50,000 nucleotides of DNA. Source: Zygnema cylindricum. Its lineage: Eukaryota; Streptophyta; Zygnematophyceae; Zygnematales; Zygnemataceae. The translations under genes were made by a program, and so were the position numbers. The stretch spans positions 1-50,000 of the forward strand of contig JBBHKE010003008.1 of the NCBI GenBank assembly GCA_037447655.1, in the 5' to 3' direction. Each line of letters begins with the position of its first letter. The first letter of the stretch is position 1. Positions 8,480-18,644 of the stretch are shown here, piece by piece. The notes beneath the pieces are model-generated. The model saw only the letters and a list, made by a program, of their open reading frames with translations. It was not told the origin of the DNA and did not search any database.

Positions 8480-11400
8480 GTAAAATATAAAAGTTATATA
8501 AATTAAACTGAAATAAATAAAAAATTAACTGAATAAAAGAAGAAATGAACTTAAAATAAATCTGATAAGATTAATTTCAAGTTAAATGCACTTGTAAATA
8601 AAAAAGTAAAGCGAAAATAATACAAAAGGTCAAGTTAAATAAGTAAAGTAAACTGAAATGAATAAAAAGTAGAAAGAAAAGCTAATTAAATTAAAAGTAA
8701 ACTTAACTAATTAAAAAGTAAAGTTAAAAAAATGAAAAATAGGAGACAGGGAAGGGCAGAAACTAAAAAGTTTGAAATTTAAAGATTTGAGGTTATAAAA
8801 TTTGAATGTTGACTTTTAATGACTTTTTAGAAAAAAAAAATGACTAGTGAATTCTGATTATTTTATTGTCAAATGCTGACTTTGATTTGAAATTTATTTG
8901 AAATTTGAAATTTGAGATCTGAAATTTGACATTAAATAATTTGTATTTTGAAATCTGAGCCCGAATCCTGTTTTTTTTTTTAATTTGCATTTTGCACTTT
9001 GAATTTCGCAATTTGAATTTTTTCAAATTTTGAAGTTTTTCATTCGTATTTTTCTAATTATTACAATCTGAACTTTGAATTTTGGTATTTTAAACTTGCA
9101 ATTTGCCGTCTGAATTTTTGCAATTCGGATTTGAATTTTCGGTTTCTGAATATTCACATCTAATTTTCTGAGACATGAAATCGGAAATTTAAATATATTT
9201 TTTAGTTTTCACCTTTCATTTTTCATTCCATGTGTTGAATTTTGGGCGGTACGTGTCATGCTGACGTGGCACCTGGTACCTGCTGACGTGGCAGTACCTG
9301 TAATGCTGACGTGGAGTTACATTTTATACTAACGTGGCTGTATATGCTATGCTGACGTGGCAGTATACGTTCGACTGTGTATTATGCCGGGCAGAAGCTG
9401 TGATGCTGACGTGGCAGAGTCGGTGGTGCTGACGTGGCAGCCTGACTTTTCCTGACATGGCATTATATGTTGGGAATATCCGTGATGCAGACATGCCAGT
9501 GTGTATTACGCGGGCGTGGAAGTCCTGTGATGTGACCTGACATGACCTGTGATGCTAACGTGGGCAGCCACCTGTGATGTTGACATTGCAGCCACCTGTG
9601 ATGCTGACGTGGCAGTTTCATGTGATGCTGACATGGCAGTTACTTGTGATGCTGACGTGGCAGGTTCTCCAGCAGGAGGGCTTAGCAGCTGTGGCGGTGG
9701 CGGCTCCTCTGGGGAAGTGGCTCGGAGCCGGGGCTTCCTCTGTTATAGAGGGAGGGTTACACTACATTGTGTGTAAAAACTCCAAAATGAAACCTCTTGT
9801 TTATGTTTCTTTACTTGTGTTTTTTTTTTTTGCTTCCACATTAAATAACTCGCTGCGTTGCTGTTACTCCAGTATTCAGTCTGGCAGTTTTGTGGTTCTC
9901 AGTTTCTTTGTTTGTTTGATTTCAGTTATTCAATTTTGGAGTCTCTGAGTTGTGTTATTTTTTTTTCTCGTCTGTATGCTTTTCAATTTCTAGCTCCCAA
10001 ATTTCTGAAAGGTGGGATGTGTAATAGGTTCGACAACTTTTTTTATTTTTATCCTTTTTAATAGTTCCTTAGTCGACTTTTATATCAAGTTGAATAAAAT
10101 TATCTGAATTTGAATTTTTTTCAAGTAATATACGTCGTTCATTACAATTAGTGTGGCCCTCACATTCTCCAAATGTTTGTTCGTTTTTCAACAGAGAATT
10201 AGCTATACCTGTATGCTACAAAAAAAAATGAGATCCTGTGAAATTTGTTTATTTGATTTCATTGTACTAATAATAGTGTGGATATCAATCGTGACACGGT
10301 CAGGAACTCGTCCACATAATCCACATTAATACGGGTGTTGGTAGTGACCTAGTGTCCGTCAAACTTGAACATTACTATGCGATGATTTCTTTGTGACCTT
10401 TAAACTGTAGATCAATTGTTTGTTTTACGGGAAATTAGGGATTTGTGAGTGCGATGGACCTTGTTTTACATTTGGGCGAAGGAGAATATGCCTTAAAAAA
10501 AGCTTTATCGATGCCGGTAACGAATCTTATTGGGCATTCAAATGAAGGAATGTCACTTTGGGTGATGGCTCCGGAGGCATTGTAAGTTGTCGATTTTTGT
10601 CTCTCGTATGTCTCCAACTTTTGAATAAACCTTCTTTAAAAATCCTTTAACCAACCTACTAACAATTAATTTTAAACCTTAAACCAATTTTAATCCTTTT
10701 TCAAACCTTTTTTTGAAACCCAAAATTCATATTAATACTCGTTGTCAAAACTCAGTTTTAAAACTCATATTTGGGTCCAATTTTTGAAACTCATCCGATT
10801 TTGGAAATTCATTTCTGAGACCGTTTTTATAACCCAATTTAAAGTTTTTTTGGTACTTGGTTTTTTAAAAATAAATCAAAAGCCATTCTGAAAATGCTTT
10901 TATGCAATCTGGTTTGAAAAACCATTTATGAACCCATTTCTGAAACTCAGTTTTTTACCTTTTTATTTTTTTAAACCCAATGTTAAAACCCATGTTTGAA
11001 TCTCATTTTTGAAACTCGCTCCGGTAACCCATTTTTGGGAATACATTCTCTTTACAAAGGGCCTGTTTTTCATCGAAATTAAAAAAAACATCGATGTTTT
11101 CTTTTCTGTCAATTTTTTTTTGTCCACAATTTTGTCAATCTTTTTATAAAAACTTGTTATCAAGTTCGTGTCAATTTATCAACATGTTTTCTGACAATTA
11201 CCTGACCTTTAAATTTAAGATTTTAGTGGAGACAAGTTTGCTAGTAAAAACTAAAGTAGAGACAAGAAAAGACAAGAAACTACAAGAAAAGACGAGAGAA
11301 TAAAAACATGAAGAGAAAGTATGGACATGATGTTTTTCACCAAATAGTGGAAAATGCTGTATGCTACAGAGTTAAAGATAATAGTAAAGTGAAATTTTAA

Positions 11401-12720
11401 TTGTATTTTTTTCTTTTTGTTTTCCAATTGTCTGTTTGGCAGTTTATCGGGTCGAAAAATATTACCGAAACATAAATGAATTTCTTCATGTAGGAATAAT
11501 GACTTGAATGTTTCTACAATTAAATAAATGCTTTTTTATTGCAGATTTTCAGATTCGTAAGTGAAATAAAACTGTATCACTCTCAAAATCATTAACGAAA
11601 TATGTACGCTTGACTACATAATTGAATATACATGGATGATTGCAATTTTGCCAAATAATAAACAATGCACATTTTCCGGTGTGCAAAAAATCTTGTCTTG
11701 ATATATGTTTTCTGAAACTGACACGTTCGATCAATTTTTTTACAAAAAAATTGTCGTTTTTTGCATCAAATTTTTGACGTTTTCATGTGGCACGTTCTTT
11801 CATTTTTTTTTCTCAATTTCGTTCAATTTTCTTGCACAGGTTACTTGAAACAATGGAACCAATGAGCAAAGGAGTTCACCGAGTATTAGTCCCATCTTCG
11901 GGTGACGACAACGAAACGAGAAAATTGCGTCTTCTTTCCCAAACTGACGTTATCCGATTTCTCTTACAGAATCTGGATGAATTGGGTCCTGAAACTGCCT
12001 CTACTGTCGAAAGTTTAGGTTTAGTGAATCCAAATCAACCACCAATTAGTGTGGGTCCCACAACTTCAGTTTTAGAAGCTTGTCGGGTTATGAGAAACGC
12101 AGGAGTAAATGCTGTGGCTGTGGTTCTCCGAGAGGAAGAGGGAGGAGAGGGAGGGAGACTGGTGGGAACATTATCAGCAAGCGATTTTCGAGGAATCGAT
12201 GAAGGAATGTTGGAGAAGCTTCCCGGAATGCAGGTGAGAGAGAAGTAATGGGAAATACAAGAGCTTTTTTAGTTTGCAAAAAACAAAAATAGAAAGTATT
12301 TCCATATCTTATAATTTTTTCTTGGTTTTGGATTCCACATTTTCTTTCATCCATTACTATGTTATCATGGTTTTCTATGTATTTATCTGAAAACGTAAAT
12401 TAAATTAAAGTTTTTATTTTTAATCTTTTACTATCACAAGTTGTCTTTTAATGATCGGGTAATATAAAGACGATAAGATACCATTGGAAAAAAAGAAATG
12501 CATTACGAGTCTTGTGAAGGCACATATTATAATTTGAGAGATAAGTCATGACTTTCGTAAGGAAAATTGTGAGTCGTAAACTGGTACAAAAAAGTTGGTC
12601 TGCTGTTTCAACTCAATACTGTTCAATGGATGAAAGAACTGTCAATATTGTTGTCACATCTTTGCGAGTTTAATACGCATTTGTACCGGATGATGTAAGC
12701 GCTAATGAAAAACAATTTCC

Positions 12721-12751
<31 letters not shown>

Positions 12752-15700
12752 TTTTCAATTTTGCTGTTTTATCTAAATTATAAATTTCATATTCCGAAAA
12801 AAAAAGTTTATACAAAAATATAACAAAAAGAAAGTCCCTTTTTTTATTATCTAGCTCACATTTTGCCCCTCCTGTCATGTCTGGTTTTGCAGGTGAAAAT
12901 CTCCCTCGCTCTCCTCCTCGTCCTCCCTTTACACCCCTCCCTGTCTCTCTTCCTCCTCCTCTCTCTCTCCCTTTCTCTTTTCTTTCTTACCCTCTCCCTG
13001 CCCCCATTCCCCTCCCTTCTCTTTCTCCTTCTCGCCCTCTCCCTCTCCCTCTCCCTAAAGGATTCTCCTCCCTCCCTCCCCAGAGTATTGAATTCAAAAA
13101 TTTGCAAAAAATAGCGGAATTGAAGTTGTTGACCGCATCGGAAATTTTTAATTTTCTGATTAACTTTGAAGGAGGAGAATTTTTATTGACAAAAAGGGCA
13201 CCCGAGAAACCAGAGAGTGAGTTTTTTTATCATAAGTTTTTTTTTAAATTTCAAATGCACCTTTTTACAAAAACAATTTTTATCGAGAAAAATAAATGGT
13301 CGGAAAGGTTAAAAATGAAAACTATTTTTTCCATTCCTTTTTTTTCTTTTTCTTTTTCAAGAGAATACGTATTTTACGCCTCCATTTTTTATTTATGTAC
13401 ATATACATACTTTGTACTCAATTTTTAGTTTATTCATTTGTATATTTGTTTATTCGTTTCTTTGTTCATTTTTTTTATTCGTTTATTCTTTTGTTTGTTT
13501 ATTGGCTTATTTGTTAAATTATTTTAAACTAGTTTTTAAACTGAAAATGAAAACTAGATTTTTCATTCCTTTTTTTATTTTTCATTTTTTTTCTTTTTCA
13601 AGAGAACAATAAAAGCTAGTGTTTTACGCCTCCATTTCTTACTTATGTACATATATGTATTTTTTACTCATTTTTATTTATTTATATATTCATTTTTTTA
13701 ATTGTTTATTCGCTTTTTTGTTTATTTGTTTGTTTTCGAGCAGGTGGAACTTTGTTTTTGTTCGACAAAAAAGAAACTCGATCTTTTCGAAACGACGGTC
13801 ATATTTGGCAAAAAAAAAAGAACGGAGGAAGTACAGTGAACGAAACCCACGTCAATCTTAAGGTATTTTATTATTCTTTTTTTATTAAATACTTAGCAAC
13901 TTATTTGTTCAGTTGATAAAGTTAATTATTTTATTTTTTTATTCATTAATCAATGAGTGAATGAATGATATTTTATTTATTTTTTGTTTTTCTTACAGAA
14001 CCATAGGAGTGATCCACACTATTTGTCTGTGCATAAATTTTCTTGCAACTTTTTTTTTCTTTTAATTGTTTGATTATTCATTTTCTCTCTTAAAAATGTT
14101 GCAACAACTACATAATTATTTAAGAATATAAAATCGGAAATTTAAATATATTTTTTAGTTTTCACCTTTCATTTTTCATTCCATGTGTTGAATTTTGGGC
14201 GGTACGTGTCATGCTGACGTGGCACCTGGTACCTGCTGACGTGGCAGTACCTGTAATGCTGACGTGGAGTTACATTTTATACTAACGTGGCTGTATATGC
14301 TATGCTGACGTGGCAGTATACGTTCGACTGTGTATTATGCCGGGCAGAAGCTGTGATGCTGACGTGGCAGAGTCGGTGGTGCTGACGTGGCAGCCTGACT
14401 TTTCCTGACATGGCATTATATGTTGGGAATATCCGTGATGCAGACATGCCAGTGTGTATTACGCGGGCGTGGAAGTCCTGTGATGTGACCTGACATGACC
14501 TGTGATGCTAACGTGGGCAGCCACCTGTGATGTTGACATTGCAGCCACCTGTGATGCTGACGTGGCAGTTTCATGTGATGCTGACATGGCAGTTACTTGT
14601 GATGCTGACGTGGCAGGTTCTCCAGCAGGAGGGCTTAGCAGCTGTGGCGGTGGCGGCTCCTCTGGGGAAGTGGCTCGGAGCCGGGGCTTCCTCTGTTATA
14701 GAGGGAGGGTTACACTACATTGTGTGTAAAAACTCCAAAATGAAACCTCTTGTTTATGTTTCTTTACTTGTGTTTTTTTTTTTTGCTTCCACATTAAATA
14801 ACTCGCTGCGTTGCTGTTACTCCAGTATTCAGTCTGGCAGTTTTGTGGTTCTCAGTTTCTTTGTTTGTTTGATTTCAGTTATTCAATTTTGGAGTCTCTG
14901 AGTTGTGTTATTTTTTTTTCTCGTCTGTATGCTTTTCAATTTCTAGCTCCCAAATTTCTGAAAGGTGGGATGTGTAATAGGTTCGACAACTTTTTTTATT
15001 TTTATCCTTTTTAATAGTTCCTTAGTCGACTTTTATATCAAGTTGAATAAAATTATCTGAATTTGAATTTTTTTCAAGTAATATACGTCGTTCATTACAA
15101 TTAGTGTGGCCCTCACATTCTCCAAATGTTTGTTCGTTTTTCAACAGAGAATTAGCTATACCTGTATGCTACAAAAAAAAATGAGATCCTGTGAAATTTG
15201 TTTATTTGATTTCATTGTACTAATAATAGTGTGGATATCAATCGTGACACGGTCAGGAACTCGTCCACATAATCCACATTAATACGGGTGTTGGTAGTGA
15301 CCTAGTGTCCGTCAAACTTGAACATTACTATGCGATGATTTCTTTGTGACCTTTAAACTGTAGATCAATTGTTTGTTTTACGGGAAATTAGGGATTTGTG
15401 AGTGCGATGGACCTTGTTTTACATTTGGGCGAAGGAGAATATGCCTTAAAAAAAGCTTTATCGATGCCGGTAACGAATCTTATTGGGCATTCAAATGAAG
15501 GAATGTCACTTTGGGTGATGGCTCCGGAGGCATTGTAAGTTGTCGATTTTTGTCTCTCGTATGTCTCCAACTTTTGAATAAACCTTCTTTAAAAATCCTT
15601 TAACCAACCTACTAACAATTAATTTTAAACCTTAAACCAATTTTAATCCTTTTTCAAACCTTTTTTTGAAACCCAAAATTCATATTAATACTCGTTGTCA

Positions 15701-17748
15701 AAACTCAGTTTTAAAACTCATATTTGGGTCCAATTTTTGAAACTCATCCGATTTTGGAAATTCATTTCTGAGACCGTTTTTATAACCCAATTTAAAGTTT
15801 TTTTGGTACTTGGTTTTTTAAAAATAAATCAAAAGCCATTCTGAAAATGCTTTTATGCAATCTGGTTTGAAAAACCATTTATGAACCCATTTCTGAAACT
15901 CAGTTTTTTACCTTTTTATTTTTTTAAACCCAATGTTAAAACCCATGTTTGAATCTCATTTTTGAAACTCGCTCCGGTAACCCATTTTTGGGAATACATT
16001 CTCTTTACAAAGGGCCTGTTTTTCATCGAAATTAAAAAAAACATCGATGTTTTCTTTTCTGTCAATTTTTTTTTGTCCACAATTTTGTCAATCTTTTTAT
16101 AAAAACTTGTTATCAAGTTCGTGTCAATTTATCAACATGTTTTCTGACAATTACCTGACCTTTAAATTTAAGATTTTAGTGGAGACAAGTTTGCTAGTAA
16201 AAACTAAAGTAGAGACAAGAAAAGACAAGAAACTACAAGAAAAGACGAGAGAATAAAAACATGAAGAGAAAGTATGGACATGATGTTTTTCACCAAATAG
16301 TGGAAAATGCTGTATGCTACAGAGTTAAAGATAATAGTAAAGTGAAATTTTAATTGTATTTTTTTCTTTTTGTTTTCCAATTGTCTGTTTGGCAGTTTAT
16401 CGGGTCGAAAAATATTACCGAAACATAAATGAATTTCTTCATGTAGGAATAATGACTTGAATGTTTCTACAATTAAATAAATGCTTTTTTATTGCAGATT
16501 TTCAGATTCGTAAGTGAAATAAAACTGTATCACTCTCAAAATCATTAACGAAATATGTACGCTTGACTACATAATTGAATATACATGGATGATTGCAATT
16601 TTGCCAAATAATAAACAATGCACATTTTCCGGTGTGCAAAAAATCCTGTCTTGATATATGTTTTCTGAAACTGACACGTTCGATCAATTTTTTTACAAAA
16701 AAATTGTCGTTTTTTGCATCAAATTTTTGACGTTTTCATCTGGCACGTTCTTTCATTTTTTTTTCTCAATTTCGTTCAATTTTCTTGCACAGGTTACTTG
16801 AAACAATGGAACCAATGAGCAAAGGAGTTCACCGAGTATTAGTTCCATCTTCGGGTGACGACAACGAAACGAGAAAATTGCGTCTTCTTTCCCAAACTGA
16901 CGTTATCCGATTTCTCTTACAGAATCTGGATGAATTGGGTCCTGAAACTGCCTCTACTGTCGAAAGTTTAGGTTTAGTGAATCCAAATCAACCACCAATT
17001 AGTGTGGGTCCCACAACTTCAGTTTTAGAAGCTTGTCGGGTTATGAGAAACGCAGGAGTAAATGCTGTGGCTGTGGTTCTCCGAGAGGAAGAGGGAGGAG
17101 AGGGAGGGAGACTGGTGGGAACATTATCAGCAAGCGATTTTCGAGGAATCGATGAAGGAATGTTGGAGAAGCTTCCCGGAATGCAGGTGAGAGAGAAGTA
17201 ATGGGAAATACAAGAGCTTTTTTAGTTTGCAAAAAACAAAAATAGAAAGTATTTCCATATCTTATAATTTTTTCTTGGTTTTGGATTCCACATTTTCTTT
17301 CATCCATTACTATGTTATCATGGTTTTCTATGTATTTATCTGAAAACGTAAATTAAATTAAAGTTTTTATTTTTAATCTTTTACTATCACAAGTTGTCTT
17401 TTAATGATCGGGTAATATAAAGACGATAAGATACCATTGGAAAAGAAGAAATGCATTACGAGTCTTGTGAAGGCACATATTATAATTTGAGAGATAAGTC
17501 ATGACTTTCGTAAGGAAAATTGTGAGTCATAAACTGGTACAAAAAAGTTAGGGATGTGTGTAAACGTTTAAACAGTTGTTTAATCTATCTATGATACTTG
17601 GTCTGCTGTTTCAACTCAATACTGTTCAAAGGTACCCGTTCTTGTCGTTTTTTGTTAGGACAAAATCTGTTGTCAAAATCATCACATTTTTGCGAGTTAA
17701 ATACGTATTTGTACTGGATGATGTAAGGGCTAGTGAAAAACAATTTCC

Positions 17749-17832
<84 letters not shown>

Positions 17833-18644
17833 TATATATAAATATAGGGATTATCTAGAGTTCTTGGTGTCCAAGGAGCCCTATTGAGAAATTTATGCGA
17901 AATGAAAAGGTACAGGAATATAAAGAAAGGGTTTTATGTAAACGTTACATGGTTACGCCGAAGAGGGACGTTTCGGAATTCACTGGATATTCTAGAATAT
18001 AGCAGAGAAAAATGATGAGTCTATTAAAAAAGAAAGAGAGGGAAAACATTGAAACCAACTGAAACGCACATCAATCTGGACTTCTGGTGTAGTAAGCCAT
18101 TCTAAAACCCAACCAACAGTAATTACATATTAGGATGAGCAAGTTAAATTATGTGTGCAGCCTGTTTAGTTAAAACCCCGTTCTAATGAAAACTAACAGT
18201 TTTTTTTAACTCAACATTAGCAAATTTTCATCGGTACAAGTCTTTCCACACTATTTGATGTGTGATCATTTGTTTTCTCCCGTAGGTCAGGTTAATGGAA
18301 GTGAACAGCTTTATAAATCGACATTCTCAAACTTTGATTGGTACACCTCACTTGTTTTGTTCTTCCTCACTATTTAATGTGTACTCATTTGTTTTCTCTT
18401 GTAGGTTATGGATTTTCTGAAGGAAATGTCAGGAGTAGGTGTGGTTCGACCTCCCATAGCTTGTCGACCGACTTCCCCCCTTGCGGAAGTAATGGCGAAT
18501 GCGATATTAACAAAAGTTCATCGAGTTTGGATTACAGACGAGAATGGAATTGCAATAGGAGTTGTCACATTTACTGATATAATTGGAGTCATTAGAACCT
18601 ATTTCATGAAAAATATGAGTGGACAATGTAGGGATTTGGTTTAG
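8378..18644 (+). CDS. PV42: PV42-like CBS-domain protein (SnRK1 gamma-type), gene with duplicated exons 2-4
   Basis: Coding exons are 8378-8479, 9664-9768, 10439-10581, 11840-12233 and 18405-18644. A second set of exons 2-4 lies at 14617-14721, 15392-15534 and 16793-17186. With one set the product is 327 residues, close to plant PV42 proteins. It holds four CBS motifs: exons 1-3 (...FVPDTATVQDMLK, AVAVAAPLGKWLGAG, HYIGFVSAMDLV); exons 3-4 (MPVTNLIGHS..., SKGVHRVLVPSS, LLSQTDVIRFLL); exon 4 (ISVGPTTSVLEACRVM..., RLVGTLSASDFRGI); and exon 5 (IACRPTSPLAEVM..., HRVWITDENGIAIGVVTFTDII). CBS pairs of this family bind adenylates or act as the SNF4-like subunit of the SnRK1 energy-sensing kinase; that role is inferred from the family. 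All junctions are GT-AG with matching phase. Using both sets gives 541 residues, also in frame. Confidence 0.85.
8480..9177 (+). other. Intron 1, unique AT-rich part
   Basis: No gene. The stretch 8500-8760 is rich in AAGTAAA/TTAAATAA words and 8760-9140 in TTTGAAATTTGA-type words, giving simple internal repetition without a clear period. Confidence 0.5.
9258..9663 (+). repeat. TGACGTGGC repeat array, copy A, ending in the exon 2 acceptor
   Basis: About 15 degenerate copies of a unit like GATGCTGACGTGGCAG with variable spacers. I count seven exact TGACGTGGC, one TGACGTGGA and further variants (TAACGTGGC, TGACATGGC). The last unit, GCTGACGTGGCAG, is itself the splice acceptor of exon 2, so earlier units carry potential acceptor CAGs too. 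TGACGTGG is a known plant bZIP target (C/G-box hybrid, UPR-type element). Confidence 0.85.
9664..9768 (+). CDS. PV42: PV42-like exon 2, copy A
   Basis: It encodes 35 residues with AVAVAAPLGKWLGAGASSVI and ends GLHYI. The APLGKWLGAG block corresponds to the APPGQWIGAGG signature of plant PV42 proteins. Both boundaries are phase 0. The acceptor is the CAG of the repeat array; the donor is GTGTGT. Confidence 0.85.
9769..10438 (+). other. Intron 2, copy A
   Basis: No gene or recognised element. It contains AATAGTGTGGAT at 10272-10283, a word shared with several MITEs in the window. Confidence 0.5.
10439..10581 (+). CDS. PV42: PV42-like exon 3, copy A
   Basis: It encodes 47 complete codons beginning GFVSAMDLVLHLGEGEYALK and including MPVTNLIGHSNEGMSLWVM, then ends in phase 2 before GTAAGT. 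It completes CBS1 and starts CBS2; the MPV..IGHS.EG.SLW pattern is a PV42 trait. Confidence 0.85.
10582..11839 (+). other. Intron 3, copy A
   Basis: About 1.26 kb. The first 450 bases are full of ACCC/AAACTCATTTTTGAA-type words, a loose 20- to 25-base periodic pattern (10640-11050). The rest is AT-rich with no gene. Confidence 0.5.
11840..12233 (+). CDS. PV42: PV42-like exon 4, copy A
   Basis: It completes a leucine codon split by intron 3 and encodes 131 residues: ETMEPMSKGVHRVLVPSS (CBS2), LLSQTDVIRFLLQ, then CBS3 with ISVGPTTSVLEACRVMRNAG, an acidic/glycine loop REEEGGEGG and LVGTLSASDFRGI. It ends ...LPGMQ at phase 0 with donor GTGAGA. If the donor is skipped, translation stops three codons later. 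Confidence 0.88.
12593..12893 (+). other. Diverged tail of copy A with a (GT)n microsatellite
   Basis: 12593-12720 is related to 17599-17752 at only roughly 80%, in contrast to the near-identical block before it. It ends in a GT dinucleotide tract (about 12721-12747), where the copies stop matching. Confidence 0.6.
12894..13083 (+). repeat. Polypyrimidine tract before the CG-1 exon
   Basis: About 190 bases of C/T on the sense strand ending in the acceptor CCCCAG of the CG-1 exon at 13084. Frames read through it are low-complexity Pro/Ser/Leu on one strand and Arg/Glu on the other and should not be taken as proteins. Confidence 0.8.
13084..13216 (+). CDS. CAMTA: CAMTA CG-1 domain exon 1 (embedded fragment)
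   Basis: The frame reads SIEFKNLQKIAELKLLTASE then IFNFLINFEGGEFLLTKRAP and EKPE. It aligns with the N-terminal CG-1 pattern of calmodulin-binding transcription activators (helix with ..AEI..IL.N..., then a PP/SG linker), although the usual Trp before Leu is missing. It begins at phase 0 after CAG and ends at phase 1 before GTGAGT. CG-1 is a sequence-specific DNA-binding domain. The exon lies in the same orientation as, and inside, the PV42-like gene. Confidence 0.75.
13217..13743 (+). other. Intron between CG-1 exons
   Basis: T-rich, with two related blocks (about 13317-13420 and 13545-13650) sharing TTTCAAGAGAA...TTTTACGCCTCCATTT..., an internal duplication of about 230-base period. No gene. 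Confidence 0.55.
13744..13862 (+). CDS. CAMTA: CAMTA CG-1 domain exon 2 (embedded fragment)
   Basis: Joined in frame to the previous exon it reads SGTLFLFDKKETRSFRNDGH then IWQKKKNGGSTVNETHVNLK. This is the core CG-1 pattern SGSLFLFDRK..R.FRKDGH.W.KKK...V.E.H..LK. It ends at phase 0 with donor GTATTT. No exon for the remaining CG-1 part, and no TIG, ankyrin or IQ region, was found, so this is a captured fragment or part of a chimeric gene. The frame is intact and the introns are retained, so the capture was at DNA level. Confidence 0.82.
13863..14130 (+). other. Region between CG-1 fragment and copy B
   Basis: T-rich. An acceptor-like CTTACAG at 13992-13998 precedes text that does not continue the CG-1 pattern well. 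Confidence 0.4.
14211..14616 (+). repeat. TGACGTGGC repeat array, copy B
   Basis: Base-for-base equivalent of the array at 9258-9663, again ending in the CAG acceptor of exon 2. Confidence 0.85.
14617..14721 (+). CDS. PV42: PV42-like exon 2, copy B
   Basis: Identical 35-residue coding content to 9664-9768, phase 0 at both ends. Splicing from exon 1, exon 4A or the second CG-1 exon would all keep the frame. Confidence 0.82.
15392..15534 (+). CDS. PV42: PV42-like exon 3, copy B
   Basis: Same 143 bases as 10439-10581, with the same acceptor and GTAAGT donor. Confidence 0.82.
16793..17186 (+). CDS. PV42: PV42-like exon 4, copy B
   Basis: Same 131 residues as 11840-12233; one silent change was noted. 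This is the copy adjacent to the last exon, so it is the default partner of exon 5. Confidence 0.85.
17546..18404 (+). other. Last intron with a long (TA)n tract
   Basis: It contains a (TA)n microsatellite at about 17753-17830. Two similar segments near 18246-18286 and 18366-18404, CACTATTTGATGTGTGATCA and CACTATTTAATGTGTACTCA followed by TTTGTTTTCTC.(C/T)GTAGGT, form a duplicated 3' splice region; only the second opens the conserved CBS frame. Confidence 0.7.
18405..18644 (+). CDS. PV42: PV42-like last exon (CBS4) and stop
   Basis: It encodes 79 residues starting VMDFLKEMSGVGVVRPPIAC and containing the fourth CBS motif (PLAEVMANAILTKVHRVWI, ENGIAIGVVTFTDIIGVIR), then a short tail ...QCRDLV and TAG. 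It starts at phase 0 after TTGTAG, compatible with exon 4 of either copy. Confidence 0.88.
   Translation, partial: VMDFLKEMSGVGVVRPPIACRPTSPLAEVMANAILTKVHRVWITDENGIAIGVVTFTDIIGVIRTYFMKNMSGQCRDLV

Larger units (their letters stand above)
9178..12592 (+). repeat. Copy A of the intragenic duplication (exons 2-4)
   Basis: Equivalent to 14131-17545 at a constant offset of 4953 bases, with no indel noticed and only about five substitutions spotted by eye (for example near 11691, 11785, 11889, 12494 and 12579). The only exonic difference seen, at 11889, is synonymous (Val GTC/GTT). Beyond 12592 similarity to copy B drops abruptly. Confidence 0.92.
14131..17545 (+). repeat. Copy B of the intragenic duplication (exons 2-4)
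   Basis: Near-identical to 9178-12592. The left boundary is sharp at AAATCGG; sequence before it differs completely from that preceding copy A. The right part continues into a copy-B-specific insertion of about 50 bases (17549-17598), then a diverged tail. Confidence 0.92.

Noticed and set aside
9549-9776. Open frames in the TGACGTGGC array (and the copy at 14502-14729)
   Set aside because: Repeat-encoded; only 9664-9768 in the PV42 frame is conserved.
12856-13428. Long Pro/Ser/Leu or Arg/Glu-rich open frames over the pyrimidine tract
   Set aside because: They are driven by C/T simple sequence on either strand; the CG-1 exon with proper splice sites begins only at 13084.
13999-14060. Third CG-1 exon after CTTACAG at 13992-13998
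   Set aside because: The in-phase translation does not continue the CG-1 pattern; only a weak GVIH-like match in another frame.
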